A DNA stretch of 64,000 nucleotides from Lyngbya aestuarii BL J (lineage in GTDB: Bacteria; Cyanobacteriota; Cyanobacteriia; Cyanobacteriales; Microcoleaceae). Positions 27,127 to 36,135 of the stretch are shown here, piece after piece (within the stretch, counting starts at the first letter, position 1; each line of letters starts with the position of its first letter). Under the pieces are notes generated by a model. It was not told the origin of the DNA. It made no database searches and worked only from the letters and a program-made list of their open reading frames with translations. Position numbers and translations under genes: made by a program. The stretch is from positions 1-64,000 of the forward strand of contig NZ_AUZM01000014.1 of the NCBI RefSeq assembly GCF_000478195.2, in the 5' to 3' direction.

Positions 27127-27366
27127 TCATTTATCAAACCCGATATCTAAATCAACACCCAAAACTATCTCAATCTTACGGATCATCTCCTCTGTCGCAG
27201 GTGCTCTCAAGTCTTCAGCCTCCAGTTGATACCAGTAAGCACGACTAATGCCAGCCTCGCGACAAATTTGGACAAGTGGTCGTTTATCCTTCTCCCTCAC
27301 CTGTTTGATTCGCTTCCCTAAGCCTGGAAACTCTTTCACAACTTCTATTACACGCTTAACTTGCAC
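27127..27366 (-). CDS. XRE-type helix-turn-helix regulator
   Basis: 79 residues starting at GTG. The HTH spans about residues 18-62: LGKRIKQVREKDKRPLVQIC, REAGISRAYWYQLEAE and MIRKIEIVLGVDLDIG. It is divergent from the restriction-modification gene, with the large palindrome between them. This layout resembles controller (C) proteins of type II systems, which delay nuclease expression. That role is inferred from position. Confidence 0.8.
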   Translation of the reverse strand: MQVKRVIEVVKEFPGLGKRIKQVREKDKRPLVQICREAGISRAYWYQLEAEDLRAPATEEMIRKIEIVLGVDLDIGFDK

Positions 27367-27420
27367 TGTTACTATAGACTCAAATTTACAAATTTATTTA
27401 GATCCCCATTTTAAAGTAAA

Positions 27421-27462
27421 TTGTCTACAGACAGTTGACATATGTCTGTAGACAGTAGACAA
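27421..27462. promoter_or_regulatory. Palindromic operator between XRE and RM genes
   Basis: TTGTCTACAGACA (27421-27433) and TGTCTGTAGACA (27443-27454) form a 12-bp inverted repeat around a 9-bp spacer, and a further half-site GTAGACAA follows to 27462. The position in the divergent promoter region suggests binding by the XRE protein. Confidence 0.7.
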
Positions 27463-27515
27463 TATAGATACGAAATTTACTCTGCGGTTGGTCTTTGTCT
27501 AGATTGTGTATATCT

Positions 27516-30500
27516 ATGCCAATTCAAAAACAGCTTGAAATCCCTTTAGAAATAACAACGTCCTCACAGCCTGAAGTGCTTGATTTGAGAAACATTCGTC
27601 TATTAGTCACCCGTCTCCACGATCTTCTCCGCGATAATGACAGCCAAAGCAATATCATTAATCGTTTAGACGAAATTATTAAGCTGATTTTTTCTAAAGT
27701 TATATTTGACAAAGCTCAGAATCATAAACTCTCTAAACTATTTTCGTCTGCTGAAGTTCCAGTGAATTCTAACGCTATTAGAAGCTACTATAAGGAGCTT
27801 GCACATCAGTATAGTAGTTTAATTCCGAAACGTTTTAGAGAGCTTTCCTGTTCTGATGATGCGATTATAAAATGTATTGCTACTCTTCAGTCATTAAATT
27901 TTGCATCTACAAGATTCGATGTAACAGGATTAGCATATGAAGAAGTTATTCGTAATACCTTCAACAAAGGAGATCATCAGCAATTTTTTACACCGCCTCA
28001 CATTGTTGATTTCATTATTTCTGCCTGTAAACCCTATATTAAAGGAGATATATGTGATCCCGCATCAGGAACAGGAGGTTTCCTTGCTAGTATTGTAAAA
28101 CATAAAATTAACTATTCATCTTTAACTAGCATTGAAATAGATGAACGTTTATCTTGGATTTCAGGAATTAATATGCTTCTTCACGAAGCTGATAACTTTC
28201 ATACATTTTTTATTCCTAACGGTGGGACATTAAGTAATGAAGCAAATCAATTATTTTCATCTTTTGATACGATAATAACCAATCCACCATTTGGGAGCGA
28301 CTTCGCCGATTCAGAAACTTTAGATACGTTCAAATTAGGTTCAGGTAGAACAGCTCGAAGACGTGGTATTCTTTTCATCGAACGTTGTCATGCACTGTTA
28401 CGTGAAAGGGGTGTGCTTGCAATTATTTTAGACGAAGGTGTTTTAAACCTATCTCATGCAACTGATGTTAGAAAATTTATTAGTAGAAATTTTAATTTGG
28501 AAGCTGTAATTAACTTGCCTGAAACAACTTTTATGCCATATGCAACAGTAAATAGTTCTATTTTAATAATGTCTAAAAAAGCTGATAATATCAGTAATCC
28601 AAATATTTTCTTTGCTAAAGCAGATAAAGTTGGTCGTAAAACAAACGGTGATGAAGATATCAACTACGACGAACGAGGTAAAAGCCACCTTAATAGTGAT
28701 CTTCCCCTAATATTAAAAGCTTGGCAAAGATATTGTAAATATGGGAAGGTTGAAACATCAGAGAATATCTACATCACAGATATTTACTCTAATCTATCTT
28801 ATCAAGATAATGACTACAGAATAGACTTCCAGTTTCATCATCCATCTAGAATTGACAGTCAGAAGCTTATCAGTAACTGTATCTATCCTTTGAAGCGGCT
28901 GGACGAAATATGCATAGAGAGAAATATTTCAGTTACTCCACATAAAGAACTTGCTGGTGAAGTTATTTGCTACACTAGCCTGACAAATATAGAAGCTAAT
29001 ACTGGACGATATGAACAAGTTTCCACTCTTGCTGATTCATTAAAAAGCGCGGTAAAAATGTATTATCCTGGTGATATTATTTTTGCTAAAATGCGTCCTA
29101 ATTTAAGAAAAGTTGTATTAGCGAGTTTTCCTGAACCAGGTTTCGTATCGTCTGAATGCTCTGTTTTCACTATCAAAAAGGAGCTTGATGGCTCACCTGT
29201 AGTTGATCCTCTTATATTGAGCGTTTTACTTAGATCTGACTTTGTTTATGGACAAATTCGGCATTTAGTAGCAGGGATCGGTCGTCCTAGAGTAAAGTCA
29301 AAAGACCTACGTCAAGTTATGATTCCACTACCATCCAAAGATATTCAAGAGCAAATTCATTATCAGTATTTAAGTCAACGTCAAAAAGTTGATGATATCA
29401 ACTCAGAAATCAAAAGCTTATTGACTCATTCTCAACTGATGCTAACATCATCTGTTCAAGAGGTGGTTTCTTCTTTTAGTGGGCATCAACGATTACAAAT
29501 AACTAATAAAAGAAGAAAAGAAATGATGTTTGATCCTACAATTTTAAAGGCTTTTCTTAAAGGAGAGTTTAATCCGATAGATACATTATCATGGTTAGCT
29601 GAGTCTTTCCTTCCGGAAATTGTCAAAACACTCAATAAAACAGATGTTCGACGTAAACTTGGCATCTATTCTGGTGAAAAAATTCCAGAAAACGAAAGAA
29701 ATTTAACCGATACACGCAATCGCGTTAGTTTAATTATCGAGTATGAGTTAGCACGGATAGCAAATTCTATTCTTGAGAATCTTGAGATTAAAGATATTTT
29801 TTGGACATACGTTGTTGCTAATCGTTTTCCTGATCTAGAGGTTCGTACAACTTCAGGTCATAAAGGTCTTCGAGTTGAAGTTAAGTGTCTTCAGTCAATT
29901 TCGGAAGAAAAATCTGCTAATTTTGACACCCTGAGAAAAGATATTCATCCTAAAACAGACTTTGTAGTTATTTTTGCTTGGGATTGGAAAAACGATCCTG
30001 AAAATATTAATTGGGATCGAGCATCTTTTGTTTACCAAGTATATGTTTTTCACGCATCATCACTAGCTTTATTGCGTGATTGGTATTGGTTGAACTGTCC
30101 TCCTAAAGATTTAGGCAACGGATTGCAGGGATTTGATCTTAGATACGCAGTGAACTGTAAAGAAGGCAAATACAATGAAGAAGAAGGTAACTACGGAAAG
30201 CTTCTAAGGATTTGGCAGCAAGACTTTGAATATGAACCACTTATGACAGATTTGCTTCGCCGTACTGTCTCTGATTATCTGACTTTTAAAAATGAAGTAG
30301 TTCGACTAGGTTTTGATAGATTAGCATATTCATTTCTTCCAAAGCTATCTGGATATCCTGAAATTACACCTGTTTTGTTCAAAGATAAGCAAATCGGTTG
30401 GCAATCAGGTGATACTCTTTTTTTGTTAAATTCTATTGCACCTAAGCCATCAAAGCAAAAAGTGCTTCTTCGAGAGTTAGGTATCAACAAAGTTTTTCGA

Positions 30501-30620
30501 TTTTCAGACAAATATCACTGGAGTGAGCTTAGGTATGAGCAAGGGACGTTAAAAAAGAAACGATCGGGAAAAAAACCAAAGCATTTAATTCCCATCAATC
30601 TGGATCAAGCCGAAAATTAA
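27516..30620 (+). CDS. Single-chain restriction-modification protein (N6-adenine methyltransferase, specificity and nuclease domains)
   Basis: 1034 residues from the ATG at 27516 (a TTG 21 bp upstream is less likely). HsdM-like features: QFFTPPHIVDFI, motif I DPASGTGGFL (near 180) and motif IV NPPFGS (near 255), an adenine methyltransferase set. Residues about 440-640 resemble one HsdS target-recognition half, with PLKRLDEIC, GDIIFAKMRPNLRK and DIQEQIHYQYLSQR. A C-terminal domain (about 720-900) contains FPDLEVR and LRVEVKCLQ, a PD-(D/E)xK pattern. The order M-S-R differs from usual type IIG R-M-S. No helicase domain or separate hsdR was seen. The coding region is AT-rich, suggesting transfer. 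Confidence 0.8.
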   Translation: MPIQKQLEIPLEITTSSQPEVLDLRNIRLLVTRLHDLLRDNDSQSNIINRLDEIIKLIFSKVIFDKAQNHKLSKLFSSAEVPVNSNAIRSYYKELAHQYSSLIPKRFRELSCSDDAIIKCIATLQSLNFASTRFDVTGLAYEEVIRNTFNKGDHQQFFTPPHIVDFIISACKPYIKGDICDPASGTGGFLASIVKHKINYSSLTSIEIDERLSWISGINMLLHEADNFHTFFIPNGGTLSNEANQLFSSFDTIITNPPFGSDFADSETLDTFKLGSGRTARRRGILFIERCHALLRERGVLAIILDEGVLNLSHATDVRKFISRNFNLEAVINLPETTFMPYATVNSSILIMSKKADNISNPNIFFAKADKVGRKTNGDEDINYDERGKSHLNSDLPLILKAWQRYCKYGKVETSENIYITDIYSNLSYQDNDYRIDFQFHHPSRIDSQKLISNCIYPLKRLDEICIERNISVTPHKELAGEVICYTSLTNIEANTGRYEQVSTLADSLKSAVKMYYPGDIIFAKMRPNLRKVVLASFPEPGFVSSECSVFTIKKELDGSPVVDPLILSVLLRSDFVYGQIRHLVAGIGRPRVKSKDLRQVMIPLPSKDIQEQIHYQYLSQRQKVDDINSEIKSLLTHSQLMLTSSVQEVVSSFSGHQRLQITNKRRKEMMFDPTILKAFLKGEFNPIDTLSWLAESFLPEIVKTLNKTDVRRKLGIYSGEKIPENERNLTDTRNRVSLIIEYELARIANSILENLEIKDIFWTYVVANRFPDLEVRTTSGHKGLRVEVKCLQSISEEKSANFDTLRKDIHPKTDFVVIFAWDWKNDPENINWDRASFVYQVYVFHASSLALLRDWYWLNCPPKDLGNGLQGFDLRYAVNCKEGKYNEEEGNYGKLLRIWQQDFEYEPLMTDLLRRTVSDYLTFKNEVVRLGFDRLAYSFLPKLSGYPEITPVLFKDKQIGWQSGDTLFLLNSIAPKPSKQKVLLRELGINKVFRFSDKYHWSELRYEQGTLKKKRSGKKPKHLIPINLDQAEN

Positions 30621-30945
30621 CAACAGACTGACAGAACTGAAATGCCCAGTCACTAAACTCTAATCCAGAACAATGATTGATTAGAAGTATTGTCTGCTCA
30701 ATAGGTAATACTTCAATGGGTATCTTCTCAAAGTTGTATAATTGGCACTGGTCACGATCAAGAGAACGAAAATGAAAAAAGTACCCACCTCTGTCAGGAT
30801 GTCCATCAAGGCTTCGAACACAGATACTAACTCCTTTTGGATGATTTTTCAAAATTTCTGAAATTTGGCTTACTGAAACTGGAGTATCAGTATCTATTTT
30901 GACTAAATCAGGAAAAGGAAGCCCCTCGAACTTTTTCTTCGCCAT
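30595..30945 (-). CDS. Hypothetical protein overlapping the RM gene 3' end
   Basis: 116 residues, no family recognised. It starts MAKKKFEGLPFPDL and contains VSVSQISEILKNHPKGVSICV and RSLDRDQCQLYNFEKIPIEV. It is soluble, with no signal peptide. Its 3' end overlaps the convergent restriction-modification gene by 26 bp, so the two are tightly packed. It may be an accessory factor of that system or a bystander. Confidence 0.55.
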   Translation of the reverse strand: MAKKKFEGLPFPDLVKIDTDTPVSVSQISEILKNHPKGVSICVRSLDGHPDRGGYFFHFRSLDRDQCQLYNFEKIPIEVLPIEQTILLINHCSGLEFSDWAFQFCQSVVNFRLDPD

Positions 30946-31026
30946 TTTGAATTATCTTTACAATAGCTCCTAGACGAGTAGATTGTATCTGATCAAAGGA
31001 ACCGTTCACTCCCCCCCCCAAAAAAA

Positions 31027-31065
31027 GCGATTGGGCGAAGCCCAGTGCGCTACCGCGTCAATCGC
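31027..31065. repeat. Nested palindromic element
   Basis: GCGATTG and CAATCGC form the outer 7-bp inverted repeat. GGGC-GAA-GCCC forms an inner hairpin, followed by a GTGCGCTACCGCG block. The architecture parallels the insertion at 19258-19302, although the sequence differs. Confidence 0.6.
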
Positions 31066-31089
31066 ATTATGAGGAGCAAAACTAGCATT

Positions 31090-31343
31090 GCTGACACCAG
31101 GGGCAATCTAGATAATTTTGCAGCTTTCAATGTTTGAGCAGGTCTTGACGACAATTAAGCTAAAACTACTGAAACCTTTGCTCTGTAAAGATTGTAGCTA
31201 TTGACTCCTAATGCGTGTCCCCTCCGAATTTTGCAGGAACTACCTAGAAGCTGCAATATCTTCTCGACTGCAAAGCATCAGTTTTCACTTTCTGAAAGCC
31301 TTACACAGTAGCAGTTTCCAGATAGATTGCCCCTGATGACAGC
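31090..31343. repeat. 21-bp inverted repeat bounding 254 bp
   Basis: The left arm 31090-31110 and the reverse complement of 31323-31343 share GCTG, CA and CAGGGGCAATCTA, differing at two positions. The interior has no intact gene. It could be a non-autonomous element or a decayed duplication. No flanking target duplication was found. Confidence 0.45.
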
Positions 31344-31508
31344 CTCGCTAGTTCTAGCCCTTGTTTGGCAAATTCTTCCGCTTTCATTCCCGGATAGTTT
31401 GATAAATTTATAAACTTAAATTGATGAGTCAATACAATGTCTGATTTTGTATCTCTTTGTGTAGGATTGTATAGTAATAAGTTGATCAATAAACTGAGGT
31501 ATTATGCT

Positions 31509-31757
31509 TTATTCTTCGTTCTCCTCGGGTTTGAGTTGACGAACGGTCTCCAAAACTGAACCGACGGCAAACCCCATCGCGGTTCCCGCCATTGCATATT
31601 GACTCGGTGCTTTTGAGCGAGAATAACCCACATCATTGATGCTAATCTGATTACAACATTGATACCGATCCTGGTGTAGCTTAGAGACAGCCAACCCAAA
31701 TACAGAGCCAAGCATCGCCATGATAATCCCCGAAAAGAGGATGAGCCTCGTATTCAT
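31509..31757 (-). CDS. Small membrane protein, unknown function
   Basis: 82 residues. An N-terminal hydrophobic segment (residues 5-26, LILFSGIIMAMLGSVFGLAV) is either a signal anchor or a signal peptide. A polar middle holds CC (RYQCCNQ), followed by a Gly/Ala-rich hydrophobic stretch (YAMAGTAMGFAVGSVL) and an acidic tail (PEENEE). No family is recognised. Another frame over the same DNA (31502-31711) is a shadow. Confidence 0.6.
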   Translation of the reverse strand: MNTRLILFSGIIMAMLGSVFGLAVSKLHQDRYQCCNQISINDVGYSRSKAPSQYAMAGTAMGFAVGSVLETVRQLKPEENEE

Positions 31758-32000
31758 CGTATTTTCCCCCTAAGCTGACTCATATCTACATTTTTTGTTT
31801 AGTCTCTATATCCGTTTTAGCAAACCGTGGAGACATTACAAACATTGTTTTACGAAAATTAAAATAATTTTCAATAATCTCTCCCCCGTTGTTGAGGTAA
31901 AAATTAAGAGATCATGATCAGCGTGCAAGGATAATCAATAGAAATTCAATCAAAATCCACCTCAACACCACCGAAAATAATTACTCAAATTAAAAAGAAA

Positions 32001-32093
32001 TTAAGCCAAAATAAAAGAAACGAGTAATAGCAAAATCGTCACAGCAAACAGGATATGATTAATCCAATCATCCGGAGACCAATCTTTAAACAT
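32001..32093 (-). CDS. 30-residue single-pass membrane peptide
   Basis: MFKDWSPDDWINHILFAVTI, then LLLLVSFILA and a stop. The polar N-terminus has two Trp, followed by about 17 hydrophobic residues. Its ATG lies inside the end of the GUN4-domain gene with an 8-bp overlap (ATGTTTAA), and AGAGG sits 9 bases upstream. Translational coupling and the classic micro-membrane-protein layout support it; function is unknown. Confidence 0.55.
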   Translation of the reverse strand: MFKDWSPDDWINHILFAVTILLLLVSFILA

Positions 32094-32751
32094 TTTCAAT
32101 GTCCTCTGCAATCAGTTGAACATCAGAAGTAACATCACACTGCATCAGTCGTGCCAGAAAATAAACCGCCATCTTCGCCCCATACGCTGAACGCCACCAG
32201 TTAGAGGGATGACAGCCCAACGGCGCCGATGAACTAAAATCCAAGCGATCGTAATCTAACCATTTATTATTATCCCGCCATCCCAGGCGATCGCCAACTT
32301 TTTCTAAAACCTTCAAATCAATATTAGAAATATCATCAGTTCCCCCTTCACTGACATAAATTTGTTGTTGTCGGCTAAACCCAAAATGATCATGACTATA
32401 AGTCCGCCAAAGTTGATCCAACAAGCATAAACTACTACAAGGAAACTTAATCACATCATCCGGCGTAATATTATCGTGATTACTCTGTCCGATAATTTCT
32501 AACATCACTCTAGTCGTTTCGATATCCGCTTCCTTCCACTGTTGCGCCGCCAACAAGTCTCGCAATTTCCCGTAACGGTAGACATCACTCAACAACAACG
32601 CCATACGACTCAACTGTTCCTCCAACTGTTCAACGCGCTGCGACAAGCTAAAAAGAGTTAACGCTGTCGAGTCATCCGAGTTAGAGACTGAAAGGCTGTC
32701 AGCTTGGGAAGCCTCAGCAGAATTACCTTGAACACGTTCTTCATCCGTCAT
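32086..32751 (-). CDS. GUN4-domain protein
   Basis: 221 residues. Residues 1-35 are low-complexity, and 35-58 form a short coiled coil (LFSLSQRVEQLEEQLSRM). The GUN4 porphyrin-binding domain fills 60-205: LRDLLAAQQWKEADIETTRV, LCLLDQLWRTYSHDHFGFS, LGWRDNNKWLDYDRLDFS and HPSNWWRS. Classical Gun4 stimulates Mg-chelatase in chlorophyll synthesis. Extra GUN4-domain proteins of unknown role are common in filamentous cyanobacteria, and this one has a non-canonical N-terminus. It lies 36 bp after the RND pump gene. Confidence 0.88.
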   Translation of the reverse strand: MTDEERVQGNSAEASQADSLSVSNSDDSTALTLFSLSQRVEQLEEQLSRMALLLSDVYRYGKLRDLLAAQQWKEADIETTRVMLEIIGQSNHDNITPDDVIKFPCSSLCLLDQLWRTYSHDHFGFSRQQQIYVSEGGTDDISNIDLKVLEKVGDRLGWRDNNKWLDYDRLDFSSSAPLGCHPSNWWRSAYGAKMAVYFLARLMQCDVTSDVQLIAEDIENV

Positions 32752-32787
32752 AGCATTCGTTGATTTACTCCTAAGTGAATAGTAAAC

Positions 32788-35700
32788 CTAAACCCCTTCT
32801 CCAGTGGGATCAGGAGACTGATGATTGATTCGTAAAGCCTCATCAGGACTCAACATTTCTTCTGTAGAAGATTCAGAATTACCACTCTGACGGCGCTTTC
32901 TAGACTTGAATAACCCCCCTAAACCCGAAGAATCATCATCACCATCACCATCGGTTTTATCCGGTTTTTCCCCTTTCAACAGACCCGCCTCCAAACTTTT
33001 CACCGCAATAAAGAGATTTGGCGTAATCAACAAACTTAACACCGTCCCCACCAACATCCCGCCAAAAATAGCCGTTCCCAACGACCAGCGGCTCGAAGCG
33101 CCCGCACCCGACGCCACCACCAACGGCCAAAACCCGATCAGCGAAGAAATCGCCGTCATTTGGATGGGTCGAAACCGCTGTTCTGCCGCTTGGGTCGCCG
33201 CTTTTTTAATGCTCAACCCTTTGTCGCGCAGTTGGTTGGCAAACTCCACAATCAAAATTGAGTTTTTAGACGCCAAACCGATCAGCATCACCAGCGCCAC
33301 CTGACAGTAAACGTCATTCGTGACTCCAGGCCACAAGCCCCCCGCCATCAAAACGTTAGAGCGGAACCAGACCGCAGATAACGCTCCCAACACCGCCAAC
33401 GGCACAGACAGAATAATAATCAGGGGATCAATGTAGCTTTCGTACTGCGCCGACAGCACCAAAAACACCATCACCAACCCTAATCCAAAGATAATCGGTG
33501 CCGCTCCCCCAGAAGATTTTTCTTCCAAAGCACTCCCCTGCCACGCATACCCAAAACCGGGGTCAAGCACTTCTGCTGCTGCCTGTTCCATCGCGGCGAT
33601 CGCCTGTCCGCTACTATAACCCGGAGCCGGATTTCCTTGAATCAGCATTGAACGGAAAATATTAAAACGGGTAATCGTTTCCGGGCCGACAAAATCCGTA
33701 ATTTTAATCAAACTACTCAACGGAATCATCTCATCATTGCGGGAGCGAACATAAAGTTTATCAAGATCATTAGGAGCCGCCCGGGCATCAGCTTCAGCTT
33801 GGATATAAACCCGATACTGTCGCTGTCCGAGAACGAAGTCACTCACATAGGCCGAACCAATATAGGTTTGCAACGTTCGGAAAATATCGCTAACATTGAC
33901 ATTCAGCACATTAGCGCGATCGCGAAGCACTTCAATTTGTTTTTGAGCCTTATTTGCCGTAAATTGACTAAAAGCCGCACCCACAGCCGGATACTGAGCC
34001 GAGTTCACCGCCTCCATTAAACGATTACCATTTTCTAGCAACGCTGAAATCGGCAAATTCCCGGTGCGGTCTTGCAGTTGAAACTCAAAACCCCCCGTAC
34101 TGCTCAACCCCGGTACAGGCGCGGCGTTCACCGCAAATGCTCTCACAGAGGGGACAGTTTGCAAAGCTCCGTTTACCCGACGCAGCACCCCGTAAGCCGA
34201 CTGATCGGGGGTCGGGCGTTCTGACCAAGGTTTAAGCGGTACAAACATAATCCCCTGACTGGGGTTAATCCCAGTAAAACCAAACCCAGCGACTCCAAAG
34301 GTTCCCTCCACCTCGGGAGATTCCAAAACGCGATCGGTAATTTCGTCGATCGCCTCTGCGGTGTAGTTGAGAGAAACCCCATCTGGAGATTGAATCAGAA
34401 TCAGAAAATAGCCCTGGTCTTCTTCTGGGACAAATCCCCCCGGCACCCACTGGTACATCAAAAAGGTGAGAACCAAACCCCCCACAAAAATTCCCATCAC
34501 CAGGGTATTGATTTTGATCAGAAAATTCACCAGTTTGGCATATTTATTTTGCAACCAACCAAACCCCTGATTAAACTTTCTAAACAGCCATCCAAGCGGC
34601 CCTTTCGTTTCATCTTTCGGACGCAACAGCAGCGCCGCCATACTGGGTGAAAACGTCAAAGCATTAAAGGTCGAACAGGCAACCGCAAAAGCAATTGTCA
34701 AGGCAAATTGTTTAAAGATAATTCCCGTTGTTCCCGGAAAGAAAGACACCGGAATAAATACCGCCATCAACACCAAAGAAGTAGCAATCGTTGCCCCTGT
34801 CAGTTCGCTCATCGCGTCCAGGGCGGCTTGACGGGGTTTCATCCCCTGTTCAATTTTCAGAGAAACCGCCTCAACAATCACGATTGCATCATCAACCACC
34901 AAACCCGTTGCTAGGGTACTGGCAAAAAGCGTCAGAGTATTAAGTTCAAATCCCATGATTTTTAACCCCGCCATTGCCCCAATTAACGCCACCGGAATCG
35001 CCACCGCCGGAATTAATGTAGTGCGCCAGTCTTGCAAGAAAATAAAAATGACTAAAATCACCAAACCAATTGCTTGGGTGAGGGTGACAACCACTTCTTC
35101 TAAAGAAGCCGAAATAAATAACGTAGTGTCGTAGGCAATTTCATAATTTAATCCTGGCGGAAAACCCTGACTCAACTCCGCCATAGTTGATTTGATCTCA
35201 TTGGCAACTTCGAGGGCATTACTTCCGGGAAGTTGATAAATCCCCAACCCCACCGTCGGCTGACCTTTAAAGGTTGCAGTGGTACTGTAAGTCTCAGCAC
35301 CCAGTTCAGCCCGGCCCACATCCCGCAGTTGCACCAGCGTCCCATCATCCCCAACTTTCAGCACCAAATCTTCAAACTGATCGACTGTTAAACGGCTTGT
35401 TGCCTGTAGGGGAATTTCAAATAGCTGACCTTCTGGGGCTGGATTCTGACCCAGCGTTCCCGCACCCACCTGAATATTTTGTTGCTGTAGTGCCGACGCC
35501 ACATCTTGAGCCACCAATCCCCGGGCGGTCATCCGTTGGGGATCGAGCCAAATTCGCATCGCATACTGCCGTTCCCCAAAAATCGTGACATCACCCACCC
35601 CCGAAACTCGTTTAAGTTGGTCTACGATGTTGAGATCGACGTAGTTACTCATAAAGATATCGTCGTAGAGATATCTGCCGTTATCGTTGGTATCGGAGTA

Positions 35701-36135
35701 AAAGGCAATCACCAGCAGAATACTCGGCGAAGAAGCGCTCACCGATATCCCCGTTTGTCGAACTGCTTCCGGTAGGGTAGGTTCGGCTTGGGCAACCCGG
35801 TTTTGAACGTTGACCTGAGCGATATCTCGATCCACATCTACGGGGAAAGCAACAGAAACATTAGAAACGCCGTTATTTCCGGTATTGGAGGAGATGAATC
35901 TCATATCCTCTACCCCGTTAATTTCCCGTTCTAAAATCGTCGTGACCGTCGTTTCAGTGGTTTGAGCGTCTGCCCCAGTATTAACCGCAGTCACATTAAT
36001 TTGGGTGTTTGCGAGTTGGGGTAACTGAGTAATCGGCAGCAAAGGAATACAGATAGCTCCCAACAAAATAATAATAATCGTGCAAACCGTTGTCAGAACG
36101 GGTCTTTTAATAAATGTGCTAACGAATAACAACAT
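32788..36135 (-). CDS. RND efflux pump, HAE1/AcrB family
   Basis: 1115 residues. This inner-membrane proton-driven pump forms a tripartite exporter with the adaptor encoded upstream and an outer-membrane channel. Visible: N-terminal FIKRPVLTTVCTIIIILLG, the charged relay block ATGLVVDDAIVIVEAV in TM4, FNALTFSPSMAALLL and the C-terminal TQAAEQRFRPIQMTAISS. The last 70 residues are a polar, Asp/Ser-rich tail (GDGDDDSSGLGG) absent from AcrB. Substrates may be drugs, solvents or lipids. No outer-membrane channel gene is in the window. Confidence 0.93.
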   Translation of the reverse strand: MLLFVSTFIKRPVLTTVCTIIIILLGAICIPLLPITQLPQLANTQINVTAVNTGADAQTTETTVTTILEREINGVEDMRFISSNTGNNGVSNVSVAFPVDVDRDIAQVNVQNRVAQAEPTLPEAVRQTGISVSASSPSILLVIAFYSDTNDNGRYLYDDIFMSNYVDLNIVDQLKRVSGVGDVTIFGERQYAMRIWLDPQRMTARGLVAQDVASALQQQNIQVGAGTLGQNPAPEGQLFEIPLQATSRLTVDQFEDLVLKVGDDGTLVQLRDVGRAELGAETYSTTATFKGQPTVGLGIYQLPGSNALEVANEIKSTMAELSQGFPPGLNYEIAYDTTLFISASLEEVVVTLTQAIGLVILVIFIFLQDWRTTLIPAVAIPVALIGAMAGLKIMGFELNTLTLFASTLATGLVVDDAIVIVEAVSLKIEQGMKPRQAALDAMSELTGATIATSLVLMAVFIPVSFFPGTTGIIFKQFALTIAFAVACSTFNALTFSPSMAALLLRPKDETKGPLGWLFRKFNQGFGWLQNKYAKLVNFLIKINTLVMGIFVGGLVLTFLMYQWVPGGFVPEEDQGYFLILIQSPDGVSLNYTAEAIDEITDRVLESPEVEGTFGVAGFGFTGINPSQGIMFVPLKPWSERPTPDQSAYGVLRRVNGALQTVPSVRAFAVNAAPVPGLSSTGGFEFQLQDRTGNLPISALLENGNRLMEAVNSAQYPAVGAAFSQFTANKAQKQIEVLRDRANVLNVNVSDIFRTLQTYIGSAYVSDFVLGQRQYRVYIQAEADARAAPNDLDKLYVRSRNDEMIPLSSLIKITDFVGPETITRFNIFRSMLIQGNPAPGYSSGQAIAAMEQAAAEVLDPGFGYAWQGSALEEKSSGGAAPIIFGLGLVMVFLVLSAQYESYIDPLIIILSVPLAVLGALSAVWFRSNVLMAGGLWPGVTNDVYCQVALVMLIGLASKNSILIVEFANQLRDKGLSIKKAATQAAEQRFRPIQMTAISSLIGFWPLVVASGAGASSRWSLGTAIFGGMLVGTVLSLLITPNLFIAVKSLEAGLLKGEKPDKTDGDGDDDSSGLGGLFKSRKRRQSGNSESSTEEMLSPDEALRINHQSPDPTGEGV

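Larger units (their letters stand above)
30946..31500. other. Gene-poor stretch with two inverted-repeat structures
   Basis: It contains the palindromic element at 31027-31065 and a 21-bp inverted repeat at 31090-31110 and 31323-31343. A 62-codon minus-strand frame (31301-31489, ending LARLSSGAIYLETATV) lies partly over the right arm and has no recognisable family; it may be a fragment. No intact gene is supported. Confidence 0.4.

Noticed and set aside
26975-27229. 84-codon plus-strand frame
   Set aside because: It overlaps the XRE regulator in antisense and has no family features or ribosome binding site.
31301-31489. 62-codon minus-strand frame
   Set aside because: No recognised family, and part of it lies in an inverted-repeat arm; kept only as a possible fragment.
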